Shown here in pieces: positions 32,482 through 42,458 of a stretch of 64,000 bases of DNA. The notes beneath the pieces are model-generated. The model was not told the origin of the DNA. It ran no database searches and was given only the letters and a program-made list of their open reading frames with translations. The DNA is from Actinoplanes lobatus (GTDB lineage Bacteria; Actinomycetota; Actinomycetes; Mycobacteriales; Micromonosporaceae). The stretch spans positions 3,663,001 to 3,727,000 of the forward strand of contig NZ_JACHNC010000001.1 in assembly GCF_014205215.1 (NCBI RefSeq), given 5' to 3'. Numbering within the stretch: position 1 is the stretch's first letter; every line of letters starts with the position of its first letter. The position numbers were made by a program, and so were the translations under genes.

Positions 32482-33867
32482 ATGCCCCGTCCCCGTCTCG
32501 TCCGTTACCTGGGCCTGGCAGGGAGTCTGTTCCTGGCGGGTGCGGCCTGGCTGGGCGGCGCGAGCAGCCCGTGGGAACCCACGGTGACGCCGCGCACCAT
32601 CCTGGCCGGGCGCGACGGCGTGCTGCTGCCGCTCTGCTGGCTGCTCGGCACGGTGCTGCTGATCAGTGCGTGGTGGGCCGGGCGCCGAGCGGTTCCCGGT
32701 CTGCGGTGGGCCTATGTCACGGCCGGGCTGTGGGCGCTGCCACTGCTGCCGTTCCTGCCGCTGGGCAGCTACGACGTCTACTCGTACGCCTGTCAGGGCT
32801 GGCAGCAGGCGGCCGGGCTCGACCCGTACGCCGGCGGTGTCGATCTTCTGGGTTGTCCCTGGGCCGACGCCGTGGCGCCGACCTGGCGCACCTCCCCGGC
32901 CCCGTACGGCCCGGTGTTCCTGGTCCTGGCGGCGATCGCCGCGAAGCTGGGCGGCTCACTCACCGGGACCGTCGCCCTGCTCCGCCTGATCGCCGTGCTC
33001 GGTGTCGTGGCACTCGGCTGGTGTCTTCCGAGGATCGCGCGCCGGGCCGGGGTGCCGCCGGAGCGTGCCGTGTGGCTGGTGCTGGCCTGCCCGCTCGTGC
33101 CGATCCATCTGGTTTCCGGCGCCCACAACGAGGCGGTGATGGTGGCGCTGATGGCCGGTGGGCTGACCGCGGCCGTCGCCCGCCGTCCGCTGCTCGCCGG
33201 GGTCCTGCTGGGGCTGGCCGTCGGGGTGAAGGCGACCGCGGTCGTGGTGGTGCCGTTCGTGGTGCTGCTGTTCCCGGGGCTGCCCCGCAAGGCGATGGTC
33301 GCCGGGGGAGCGGCGGGTGCGCTGGCGGCCGTCTCGTTCGGTTCCGGGCTGGGCCTGGGCTGGGTGTCCGGTCTCGCGGGCAGCGGGGTGTCGGTGCAGT
33401 GGACCGCGCCGCCGACCGCGATCGGCATGACGCTGGAGCTGTTCGGCGTGCCCGGCGCGGTGGCCGTCACCCGGATCCTGGGGATGATCGCGCTGGCCGG
33501 GGTACTCGTGGTGCTGTGGTCGCGCGCCAGAGAAGAAGACCCGCTGCGGTACGCCGGCCTGGCGCTGGCCGCGACCGTGCTGCTCGCGCCGGTGTTCCAC
33601 CCTTGGTACGCGCTGTGGCCGCTGGCCGTCCTGGCCGCCACCGTCCGGCGCGACACCCGTTGGTTGGTGGTGCCGCCCGCGGTGGCCGCCGCCCTGTGCC
33701 TGCCGGACGGCTACAACCTCGCCCTCGCCACCAAGGCGCAGGGCGCGATCGTGATGACCCTGCTCGCCGGTTACCTAGCGTGGAAAGTTCTGCATGAAGC
33801 GAAAAGCGATAGTCGCCGTCCTGGCGCTGATCACGGTGGCACTGATCGTCATCGCCGGGTTCCGTAA
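32482..33867 (+). CDS. MptB-like polyprenyl-phosphomannose-dependent alpha-1,6-mannosyltransferase
   Basis: 461 aa, GT-C fold with about twelve membrane helices. The first extracytoplasmic loop has GSYDVYSYACQGWQQAAGLDPYAGG, close to the MptB signature (DVYSY...G.DPY), followed by SPAPYGPVFL. MptB enzymes add mannose from decaprenyl-phosphomannose to the lipomannan/lipoarabinomannan core at the outer face of the membrane. ATG 32482 was chosen. The last 20 residues are charged and overlap the next gene by 74 bases. Confidence 0.78.
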   Translation: MPRPRLVRYLGLAGSLFLAGAAWLGGASSPWEPTVTPRTILAGRDGVLLPLCWLLGTVLLISAWWAGRRAVPGLRWAYVTAGLWALPLLPFLPLGSYDVYSYACQGWQQAAGLDPYAGGVDLLGCPWADAVAPTWRTSPAPYGPVFLVLAAIAAKLGGSLTGTVALLRLIAVLGVVALGWCLPRIARRAGVPPERAVWLVLACPLVPIHLVSGAHNEAVMVALMAGGLTAAVARRPLLAGVLLGLAVGVKATAVVVVPFVVLLFPGLPRKAMVAGGAAGALAAVSFGSGLGLGWVSGLAGSGVSVQWTAPPTAIGMTLELFGVPGAVAVTRILGMIALAGVLVVLWSRAREEDPLRYAGLALAATVLLAPVFHPWYALWPLAVLAATVRRDTRWLVVPPAVAAALCLPDGYNLALATKAQGAIVMTLLAGYLAWKVLHEAKSDSRRPGADHGGTDRHRRVP

Positions 33868-34930
33868 CACGTACTTCGACTCCCGGGTCTACTACGGGGC
33901 GATCGTCTACTGGTTCCGTGACGGCGGCATGGTCTACGACTTCCTGCGGCCGGGCACCCCGTACGGGTTCACCTATCCGCCGTTCGCCGGGCTGGTCATG
34001 TACCCGATGGCGCTGCTGCCGCTGCTCGGCGTGATGACCGTCGCGACGATCATGACGGTGGCCACCACGGCGCTGCTCATGCACTGGCTGGTCGGCCCGG
34101 AGATCAAGCGCCGGGGCTGGACGCCGTGGTTCGCCCTGTCGGTGGCGGTCTGTCTGGCGCTGTCGTTCGAGCCGGTCCGCGAGACGATCACCTTCGGTCA
34201 GGTCAACATGCTGCTGCTGGCGCTGGTCGCCGGGGACATGCTGTTCGGGCTGGCCCGTGGCCGGAAGTGGGCCGGCGTCGGCATCGGCCTGGCCACCGCG
34301 ATCAAGCTGACCCCCGGCGTCTTCATCCTCTACCTGCTGGTCACCCGGCGCTGGCGGGCCCTCGGTACGGCGATCGGCGCGGCGGCCGGGGCGACCCTGC
34401 TGGCCGGGGCGATCTTCCCGGACGAGTCCCGGGAGTTCTGGACGTCGGCGCTGTGGGACACCAACCGGGTCGGCCTGCTCTACTACCTGTCCAACCAGTC
34501 GGAGCGCGGCCTGCTGGCCCGGCTGCCGATCGAGGTCGTCGAGTCACGGGTGTGGCTGGTCTGCGTGCTCGCCACCATGGCGGTGTGGGCCTGGCGGGTG
34601 GCGAGGAGCCGCGACGACGTGGTCGGCGGCCTGGCGCTGACCGGCATCCTGGGCTGTCTGATCAGCCCGGTCACCTGGATCCACCACTGCGTGTGGCTGA
34701 TTCCGGCGCTGGTCCGGTGCATTCTCCACGGTCGTCCCTATCTGGGCTGGTCGGCGTACCTTCTGATGACTTCGCACGTGACGTGGCTGTGGGAGAAACG
34801 GCCGCGGCCACCGCTGGAGCTGATCGGCGGCAACATTTATGTCTGGTTCAGCCTGGCTCTGCTGATCTGGACACCGGTCGGCACGCGTCGTTCGTCTGAC
34901 GTCCACGAACCGGACAAGATCATCGCGTAG
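33794..34930 (+). CDS. GT87-family alpha-mannosyl/arabinosyl transferase
   Basis: 378 aa, about ten membrane helices. The N-terminal helix is followed by FDSRVYYGAIVYWFRDGGMVYDF and TYPPFAGLVMYPMALLP, the pattern of the GT87 (DUF2029) family that adds alpha-1,2-mannose branches to lipomannan or acts in similar glycans. The catalytic acidic residue would be in the FDSRVYY loop. It starts inside the end of the MptB-like gene and so is coupled to it; the secreted esterase-like gene follows after nine bases. Confidence 0.8.
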   Translation: MKRKAIVAVLALITVALIVIAGFRNTYFDSRVYYGAIVYWFRDGGMVYDFLRPGTPYGFTYPPFAGLVMYPMALLPLLGVMTVATIMTVATTALLMHWLVGPEIKRRGWTPWFALSVAVCLALSFEPVRETITFGQVNMLLLALVAGDMLFGLARGRKWAGVGIGLATAIKLTPGVFILYLLVTRRWRALGTAIGAAAGATLLAGAIFPDESREFWTSALWDTNRVGLLYYLSNQSERGLLARLPIEVVESRVWLVCVLATMAVWAWRVARSRDDVVGGLALTGILGCLISPVTWIHHCVWLIPALVRCILHGRPYLGWSAYLLMTSHVTWLWEKRPRPPLELIGGNIYVWFSLALLIWTPVGTRRSSDVHEPDKIIA

Positions 34931-34939
34931 TCAGGGCGC

Positions 34940-37036
34940 ATGTCCATTCGCCGTACCACCTCGGCGGTCGTGTCCGTCGCGGTCCTGGCAGTGCCGTCCG
35001 CGGCGGCGGCACACGGCCGCGCCCCGGAATTCCGCCGGCTCTCCACCTTCCCGGCCTACCTGAACTCGTCGATCGGCGACACGGCGGCCGCGGAGATCTC
35101 CACCGTCACCGATGACGGCCGTACGGTCGTCTACACCGACAGCCCGGGCAAACGCCTCGGCTTCGTCGACATCACCAACCCGGCGGCGCCCGAGCCGGCC
35201 GGCACCCTGGCGGTCGGTGGCGAACCCACCTCGGTCGCCCACCTGGGCCGTCTGCTGCTGGCCGGTGTCAACACCCGGACCAGCTTCACCGACCCGTCCG
35301 GCAAGCTGGTCGTGATCGACGCCGTGAGCCGGAAGACCGTTCGCGAGATCGACCTCGGCGGTCAGCCGGACTCGGTCGCCGTCGCCCCGAGCGGCCGCTA
35401 CATCGCGGTCGCCATCGAGAACGAGCGGGACGAGGACGTCGACGACGGCGCCATCCCGCAGGCGCCGGCCGGGTGGCTCGCGGTCGTCGACACCCGGACG
35501 TGGGCGGTCAGAAAAATCGATCTGTCCGGTCTGTCGGCAGTGGCGCCGACCGACCCGGAGCCCGAGTACGTCAGCATCAACTCCCGCGACGAGGCGGTCG
35601 TCTCGCTCCAGGAGAACAACCACCTCGCCGTGGTGTCGCTGCGCTCCGGCAAGATCATCAACAGCATCGACGCGGGGACGGTCACGGTCAGCGGCGTCGA
35701 CATCCTCGACGACGACCGGATCGAGCTCACCGGGACGATCACCGCGAAGCGGGAGCCGGACGGCGTCGCCTGGATCACCGACGACCTGTTCGCCACCGCC
35801 AACGAGGGCGACTACGAGGGCGGCTCGCGCGGCTGGTCGATCTTCAGCAAGAGGACCGGCAAGGTCGTCTGGGACGCCGGCAACAGCCTCGAGCACATCG
35901 CCGTCGCCTACGGGCAGTACCCGGACAAGCGCTCCGACGCCAAGGGCATCGAGCCGGAGAACGTGGCGTTCGCTCGGATGGGCGGCATCCCGTACGTCTT
36001 CGTGAACTCCGAGCGCGGCAACTTCACCGCCGTCTACGACGTGTCGAACCCGGCCAAGCCGAGGTTCCGGCAGCTCCTCCCGACCACCAACGGGCCGGAG
36101 GGCGTCGTCGCCGTACCGTCGCGCGGTCTGGTCGTCGTCTCCAGCGAGGAGGAGGACCCGTCGATCGGCATCCGCGGCACCGTCCAGGTCCTCGGCTTCG
36201 GCTCGCCGAAGAACCAGCAGGTCGTCTCGAAGAACGACATCCCGTGGGGCGCCCTCTCCGCGCTCTCGGCGGTGCCCGGTAGGCGGGACCGGCTGGCCGG
36301 CGTCACCGACGCCGTCTACTCGCCGACCCGCGTCCTCGGCCTCACCACCGACGGTGTCATCGACAGCGAGCTGACCGTCACCAGGGACGGAGCGCCCGTG
36401 GGCTACGACGCCGAAGGCCTGGTGGTGCGCAAGCAGGGCGGTTACTGGATGGCCGTCGAGGGTCAGAATCTTTTGGTACGCCTGAACGCGCGCGCCGAGG
36501 TGCAGGAGGAGATCCCCCTGTCCCCTGACGTCGCGGCCGCGATCACCGGCAACGGCCTGGAGGGCATCGCCGAGGTCGGCGCCTCGGTGTGGGTGGCCGT
36601 GCAGCGCACCATCAAGGGCGACCCGGCGAACACCGCCCGGATCGGCCGCTACGACACCGTCACCAGGACCTGGTCGTGGCTGCTCTACCCGCTGGACACC
36701 GCCCCCACCGGCTGGGTCGGCCTGTCCGAGCTGGTCGCGGTCGACGCGAACACGTTCGCCGTGATCGAGCGGGACAACCAGCGCGGCGCCCTCGCCGCGA
36801 TCAAGCGGATCTACACCTTCGACGTCCCGGCCACCTGGACCGGTACGCCGACCGTGGAGAAGAAGCTGATCAAGGACCTGCTGCCGCTCTTGAAGGCGGA
36901 CGGCGGCTGGGCGCAGGACAAGGTCGAGGGCCTCGCGGTCGCCGGTGACGGCCGCACCTACGCGGTCACCGACAACGACGGCATCGACGACGCCACCGGC
37001 GAGACCGTCTTCCTCGACCTGGGCCGGCTGCTCTGA
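34940..37036 (+). CDS. Secreted esterase-like phytase-family (beta-propeller) protein
   Basis: 698 aa with an N-terminal signal peptide (RRTTSAVVSVAVLAVPSAAAAHG). The first ~430 residues form beta-propeller blades of the choice-of-anchor/YncE type (for example GGQPDSVAVAPSGRYIAVA and SLEHIAVAYGQYPD). The C-terminal ~250 residues match the 'esterase-like activity of phytase' domain (YDAEGLVVRKQGGYWMAVEGQ ... KVEGLAVAGDGRTYAVTDNDG). It probably hydrolyses phosphate esters outside the cell. The start ATG lies nine bases after the GT87 gene, so it may be made together with the envelope glycosyltransferases. Confidence 0.8.
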   Translation: MSIRRTTSAVVSVAVLAVPSAAAAHGRAPEFRRLSTFPAYLNSSIGDTAAAEISTVTDDGRTVVYTDSPGKRLGFVDITNPAAPEPAGTLAVGGEPTSVAHLGRLLLAGVNTRTSFTDPSGKLVVIDAVSRKTVREIDLGGQPDSVAVAPSGRYIAVAIENERDEDVDDGAIPQAPAGWLAVVDTRTWAVRKIDLSGLSAVAPTDPEPEYVSINSRDEAVVSLQENNHLAVVSLRSGKIINSIDAGTVTVSGVDILDDDRIELTGTITAKREPDGVAWITDDLFATANEGDYEGGSRGWSIFSKRTGKVVWDAGNSLEHIAVAYGQYPDKRSDAKGIEPENVAFARMGGIPYVFVNSERGNFTAVYDVSNPAKPRFRQLLPTTNGPEGVVAVPSRGLVVVSSEEEDPSIGIRGTVQVLGFGSPKNQQVVSKNDIPWGALSALSAVPGRRDRLAGVTDAVYSPTRVLGLTTDGVIDSELTVTRDGAPVGYDAEGLVVRKQGGYWMAVEGQNLLVRLNARAEVQEEIPLSPDVAAAITGNGLEGIAEVGASVWVAVQRTIKGDPANTARIGRYDTVTRTWSWLLYPLDTAPTGWVGLSELVAVDANTFAVIERDNQRGALAAIKRIYTFDVPATWTGTPTVEKKLIKDLLPLLKADGGWAQDKVEGLAVAGDGRTYAVTDNDGIDDATGETVFLDLGRLL

Positions 37037-37040
37037 TACC

Positions 37041-37082
37041 CGCTGACACGGCGCCGACCCTCACATCAGCGCCGTGTCAGCG
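37041..37082. promoter_or_regulatory. 14-bp perfect inverted repeat before the ABC exporter genes
   Basis: CGCTGACACGGCGC (37041-37054) and its complement (37069-37082) with a 14-base spacer, right after the esterase-like stop and 21 bases before the drrA-type start. It can be a terminator for the upstream gene or an operator for the exporter; there is no T-run. Confidence 0.5.
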
Positions 37083-37103
37083 CCGCCGGGCACCGTCTCC
37101 ACC

Positions 37104-38035
<932 letters not shown>

Positions 38036-38039
<4 letters not shown>

Positions 38040-38797
38040 GTACCATGCCGCTGCGCAACACCGCGACCCTGGCCTGGCGCACCCTGGTCCAGATCAAGCA
38101 CAACCCGTTCGAGCTGATCGACTTCAGTGTCCAGCCGATCATGTTCCTGCTGCTGTTCACGTACGTCTTCGGCGGCGCCATGGCGGGCAGCCCGGCCGAA
38201 TATCTGACCTTCGCCCTGCCGGGCATCATCGTGCAGAACCTGATCTTCGCGACCATGAACACCGGCATCGGCCTGAACACCGACATCAGCAAGGGCGTCT
38301 TCGACCGGCTCCGGTCCCTGCCGATCAGCCGGTTCGCCCCGCTCGCCGGGCGGATCAGCGCCGACGTGATCAAGCAGGCCTGGGCGATCGCCCTGCTCCT
38401 CGGGCTCGGCATGGTCCTCGGCTTCCGGATCGAGACCGGTCCGGTGGCGGTGCTCGCCGCGTTCGGCCTGCTGCTCGTCTTCGCGATGTCGCTGTCCTGG
38501 GTGTCGGTGCTGGTCGCGATGCTGGCCAGCGCCCCGGAGAAGGTGCAGATCTTCGGGTTCGTGCTGTTCTTCCCGATCACCATGGCCAGCGGCGCCTTCG
38601 TCGACCCGTCCACCATGCCCGGCTGGCTGGAGGCGTTCGCCGAGATCAACCCGACCACGTTCCTCACCGACGCGGTCCGCGGGCTGCTCAGCGGCGGGCC
38701 GGTCGCCGGGCCGGCCACCTGGTCACTGGTCTGGGCGGCCGGGTTCCTGGTGGTCTTCGCGCCGCTCTCGGTGCGGGCCTTCCGCCGCCGCGTCTAG
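38036..38797 (+). CDS. DrrB-type ABC exporter, permease subunit
   Basis: 253 aa, six membrane helices. It has the ABC-2 family features: N-terminal amphipathic ELIDFSVQPIMFLLLFTYVFGG, the KGVFDRLRSLPISRFAP cytoplasmic coupling segment, and C-terminal AEINPTTFLTDAVRGLL. It forms the membrane channel with the ATPase encoded just upstream (GTGA overlap). Its last 75 bases overlap the end of the BTAD regulator on the other strand. Confidence 0.9.
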
Positions 38798-41797
38798 CGC
38801 GGTCCGCATGGTGACCCCGGCGCCGCGCCGGTAGGACTCCTCGAAGCCCGCGTCGCCCAGCGCGGCGCGGGCCGCCCGCTCCACCCGGTCCGAGTGCTGG
38901 TCGGACCGGTCCCGCGAGCCGCGGACCGCGTCGGCAGCCCCGAGCAGCGTCGCGGCCCGCGCCGGATCGCCGGCGCGGGCCGCGAGGTCCGCCGCACCGG
39001 CCAGCGCCGTCGCGACCACCGGCCCGTCCAGCACCGCCACGGCCGTCCGCAGCGCCTCCCGGTGCAGCCGGCCGGCCCGGTCCAGATCGCCCGCGGCGCC
39101 CTCGGCCAGGCCCGCGGTGGTGTACGCGAGAGCCCGGAACTGCGGCGCCACCGTCGACCGGTCGATCACGCGCAGCGTCGCCGCGGCCAGCTCCCGGGCC
39201 TCGTCCACCCGCCCCTCGGCCAGCGCGATCGCGGCCCGCCCGTGCCGCACCGCCGCGGTCACCGCCGCCCCACCGTCCTCCCGGGCGTGCTCCTCCGCCC
39301 GGTCGAGCATCTCCCGCGCCCCGTCCAGGTCCCCGGTCAGCCACAGCTGGTGCGCCAGCTTCACCCGGAACTGCGGCAGCTCCTCCCGCAGACCGACCTC
39401 CTCGATCAGCGCCAGGGCCTCCCGCTGGCAGGCGACCGCGCCCTCCCGGTCACCGCGGGCCGCCGCCAGATCGGCCAGCGCGGTCAGCGTGGACCCGAGA
39501 CCCCAGCGCTCACCGACCGCACGGAACCCGGCGAGCGCCTGCCGCAGCTCGGCCTCGGCGGTCTCCAGATCCTCACCGAAGTTCAGCCGGATCTGGGCGA
39601 TGAACATGACGGCCACCGCCCGCAGCCACGGATCCGGATCGTCCAGCAGCGCCCGCGCCCCACCGAACAGGTCGTCGCCCCGATCCGCCGAGGAGAGCGT
39701 CACCAGCGGCTGGAGCAGGCGCAGCAGCGGGTGCGCGCCGTCGACCCCGGCGGCCGCCCCCCACGCGTTGCGGAACGCCGCCTGCACCTCGGTGAACTCC
39801 ATCAGGCCCTCGATGCCGTTGATGGCGGAGAACGCGTACACCAGAGCCAGCTCCGCCTGGTCCGCCGCACCCGGCAGCGCCATCGCCTCCCGGCACAGCG
39901 CCGTCCCCTCCGCCCGGTGCCCGCCCAGCCACCAGTAGAAGCCCAGCGCGGCGCAGAACGCGACCGCCGTGGCCCGGTCCGCCGCCACGATCGCCGCCCG
40001 CACCGCCGCGTGCAGGTTGTCGTGCTCGACGGCCAGCCGGCGCATCCAGGTGAGCTGCTCGGCCCGGCGCAGCCGCGGCTCCGCCTCCCGGGCCAGGTCC
40101 AGCAGGTGACCGGCGATCGCCCGGCGCGCGTCCTCGGTCTCCCCGGCCTCGTCCAGGCGCTCCAGGCCGTACCCGCGGATCGTCTCCAGCATCCGGTAGC
40201 GGCCGTCCGCGCCCAGCACCAGCAGCGACTTGTCCACCAGGGCGGCCAGCGGATCCAGATCGGGGCCGCACACCCGCTCCACGGCGGCCACGTCGGCGCC
40301 ACCGGGCAGCAGCGCCAGCCGCCGCCACATCCGCCGCTCCGGTTCGGACAGCAGATCCCAGCTCCAGTCCACCACCGCGCGCAGGGTGCGATGCCGGGGC
40401 AGGGCGGTCCGGCTGCCGCCGGTCAGCAGGCGGAACCGGTCGGCCAGGCGGTCGGCGAGCACACCGACGGGCAGGGTCCGGGACCGGGCCGCGGCCAGCT
40501 CGATGGCCAGCGGAATCCCGTCCAGGGCGCGGCACACCCGTACCACCGCGGGGGTGTCGTCACGCGTCAGCGTGAGGCCGGGCGCCCGGTCGAGCAGCAA
40601 CCGGACCGCCGGAGCCCGGCCCGCCACCTCCGGACCGGCGCCCGCCGGAGGCAGACCCAGCGGCTCCACCGGGAACAGCCGCTCACCCGCGATACCCAGC
40701 GGCTCCCGGCTGGTCGCCAGGATCCGCAGGCCGGGCGCGGCCCGCAGCAGCACGTCCGCCAACTCGGCGGCGGCGCCGATCACGTGCTCGCAGTTGTCCA
40801 GGATCAGCAGCATCTCCCGGGCCGCGACGGCCTCCCGCAGCCGGGCCAGCGCGGGCGTGGTCTCCCGGGCCAGCGTCACCGGGCTCCGCAGGTTCAGGGC
40901 GGTCAGCACCGCCTGCGGGAGTTCCGCCGGATCGCGGACCGGGGCCAGCTCGGCCAGCCACACCGGACCCGGCAGCCGGGCGCCCACCTCGACCGCCAGC
41001 CTCGTCTTCCCACTGCCGCCCGGCCCGGTCAGGGTGACCAGCCGGTGCGTGCCGGCCAGGGTACGAACCGCGCGGACGTCGCCGTCACGGCCGACGAAAC
41101 TGCTCACCTCGGCCGGCAGATTGCCCCGCCGGCCGGTCTCCCGCAGCAGATCCAGATGCAGGGCGGCCAGCTCCGCCGACGGATCCACCCCGAACTCGTC
41201 GGCCAGCCGCCGCTGGATCCCGGCGAAGACCTCCAGCGCCCGGCCCCGGTTCCCGGCCCGCCGCAGCGCCCGGATCAGCAGCGTGGCCAGCGATTCGTCC
41301 AGCGGGAACTCGGCCGCCAGCGCCTCCAGTTCGGCGACCACGTCCCGGTCGGCCATCTCGGCGGCCAGCCGGGCCCGCCGGGCGGTCAGCCACAGACCCC
41401 GCAGCCGGACCGCCTCGGCCCGGGCCGACTCCGGGAACTCCGGGTCGCCACGCCACAGCTCCACAGCCTTCGCCGGATCCTCCGCCACCAGCCGGGCGAA
41501 GCGGTGCGCGTCCACCCGGTCCGGATCCAGGACCAGGCGATATCCGGTCGGCACGGCCTCGATCACCAGGTCCGGCACGGCGCGGCGCAGCCGGGACACC
41601 AGCGCCTGGAGCGCGTTTCCGGCGGCGGCCGGCGGCTCCGCACCCCACACGCCGTCGATCAACCGGTCCGCGGAGACGGCGCGGCCCGCGTCCAGGGCCA
41701 AGAGCACCACGAGGGTACGGAGACGAGCACCCGGAACCGGAAACGGCCGCCCGTCGCTGCTCTTTATCTGTAGCGGCCCCAGCACCCCGATCTCCAC
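38723..41797 (-). CDS. AfsR/SARP-type BTAD regulator with NB-ARC and TPR parts
   Basis: 1024 aa. Residues 1-90 form the winged-helix OmpR-like DNA-binding domain (VEIGVLGPLQIK ... VWGAEPPAAAGNALQALVSRLRR), residues ~95-240 the bacterial transcriptional activation domain (VDAHRFARLV ... EFGVDPSAELAALHLDLL), residues ~245-560 an ATPase module with Walker A TGPGGSGKTRLA and LLILDNCEHVIGA, then TPR-like helices to the end. Such regulators activate secondary-metabolite or export genes. It lies next to the DrrAB-type exporter and the two-component genes. GTG 41797 was chosen because it begins the conserved domain. Confidence 0.88.
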   Translation of the reverse strand: MEIGVLGPLQIKSSDGRPFPVPGARLRTLVVLLALDAGRAVSADRLIDGVWGAEPPAAAGNALQALVSRLRRAVPDLVIEAVPTGYRLVLDPDRVDAHRFARLVAEDPAKAVELWRGDPEFPESARAEAVRLRGLWLTARRARLAAEMADRDVVAELEALAAEFPLDESLATLLIRALRRAGNRGRALEVFAGIQRRLADEFGVDPSAELAALHLDLLRETGRRGNLPAEVSSFVGRDGDVRAVRTLAGTHRLVTLTGPGGSGKTRLAVEVGARLPGPVWLAELAPVRDPAELPQAVLTALNLRSPVTLARETTPALARLREAVAAREMLLILDNCEHVIGAAAELADVLLRAAPGLRILATSREPLGIAGERLFPVEPLGLPPAGAGPEVAGRAPAVRLLLDRAPGLTLTRDDTPAVVRVCRALDGIPLAIELAAARSRTLPVGVLADRLADRFRLLTGGSRTALPRHRTLRAVVDWSWDLLSEPERRMWRRLALLPGGADVAAVERVCGPDLDPLAALVDKSLLVLGADGRYRMLETIRGYGLERLDEAGETEDARRAIAGHLLDLAREAEPRLRRAEQLTWMRRLAVEHDNLHAAVRAAIVAADRATAVAFCAALGFYWWLGGHRAEGTALCREAMALPGAADQAELALVYAFSAINGIEGLMEFTEVQAAFRNAWGAAAGVDGAHPLLRLLQPLVTLSSADRGDDLFGGARALLDDPDPWLRAVAVMFIAQIRLNFGEDLETAEAELRQALAGFRAVGERWGLGSTLTALADLAAARGDREGAVACQREALALIEEVGLREELPQFRVKLAHQLWLTGDLDGAREMLDRAEEHAREDGGAAVTAAVRHGRAAIALAEGRVDEARELAAATLRVIDRSTVAPQFRALAYTTAGLAEGAAGDLDRAGRLHREALRTAVAVLDGPVVATALAGAADLAARAGDPARAATLLGAADAVRGSRDRSDQHSDRVERAARAALGDAGFEESYRRGAGVTMRTALDAAAEGPHRERREDHQEPGRPDQ

Positions 41798-41816
41798 CCG
41801 ACCGATTGTGCCGCCC

Positions 41817-42458
41817 TCACGCCGCACCCAGATAGGTCAGCACCGCCAGGACCCGCCGGTGGTCTTCCACGTCACCGGTCAGACCCAGCTTGGTCAGCAC
41901 GTTCGCAACATGGGTCTCGACGGTCCGCTCGGTCAGCCACAGCCGCCGCGCGATGCCGACATTGGTGCGGCCCTCCGCCATCAGCGCCAGCACCTCCCGT
42001 TCCCGCGGCGTCAGCGAGGCCAGCGGTGAGTCCCGGCGGGCCGGAACCAGCAGCCGGGTCACCACCTCCGGGTCCACCGCGGTGCCGCCGGCCGCCACCC
42101 GGACGATCGCGTCCAGGAACTCGTCCACGTCGAACACCCGGTCCTTGAGCAGGTAGCCGCTGCGGCTGGTGGCCAGCAGCGACACCGAGTGCCGGGTCTC
42201 CACCTGCTGCGACAACAACAGAATCCCCAGATCCGGGTACGCCGTACGCAGCTCGGCGGCCGCCCGCGCCCCGTCGTCGGTGTGCTCCGGCGGCATCCGT
42301 ACGTCCACGATCGCCAGCTCTGGGCGGTGCCGGTCCACCGCGGTACGCAGCGCGCCCGCGTCACCGACCCGGGCCACCACTTCGTGCCCGGCGTCCGCCA
42401 GCAGACGGGCCAGGCCTTCCCGGAACAGTGCCGAATCCTCGGCGATCACGATGCGCAC
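41817..42458 (-). CDS. NarL/LuxR-family response regulator
   Basis: 213 aa. The receiver domain starts [16 protein letters not shown]; the phosphorylated Asp is in [15 protein letters not shown] (about residue 52) and the conserved Lys in [10 protein letters not shown]. The LuxR helix-turn-helix at the C-terminus reads [45 protein letters not shown]. The start overlaps the histidine kinase by 13 bases. Likely target: the neighbouring exporter or regulator genes, by context only. Confidence 0.93.
   Translation of the reverse strand: MRIVIAEDSALFREGLARLLADAGHEVVARVGDAGALRTAVDRHRPELAIVDVRMPPEHTDDGARAAAELRTAYPDLGILLLSQQVETRHSVSLLATSRSGYLLKDRVFDVDEFLDAIVRVAAGGTAVDPEVVTRLLVPARRDSPLASLTPREREVLALMAEGRTNVGIARRLWLTERTVETHVANVLTKLGLTGDVEDHRRVLAVLTYLGAA

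Noticed and set aside
38894..41773. 959-codon frame opposite the BTAD regulator
   Set aside because: Antisense shadow; no motif, and the opposite strand encodes a well-recognised regulator.
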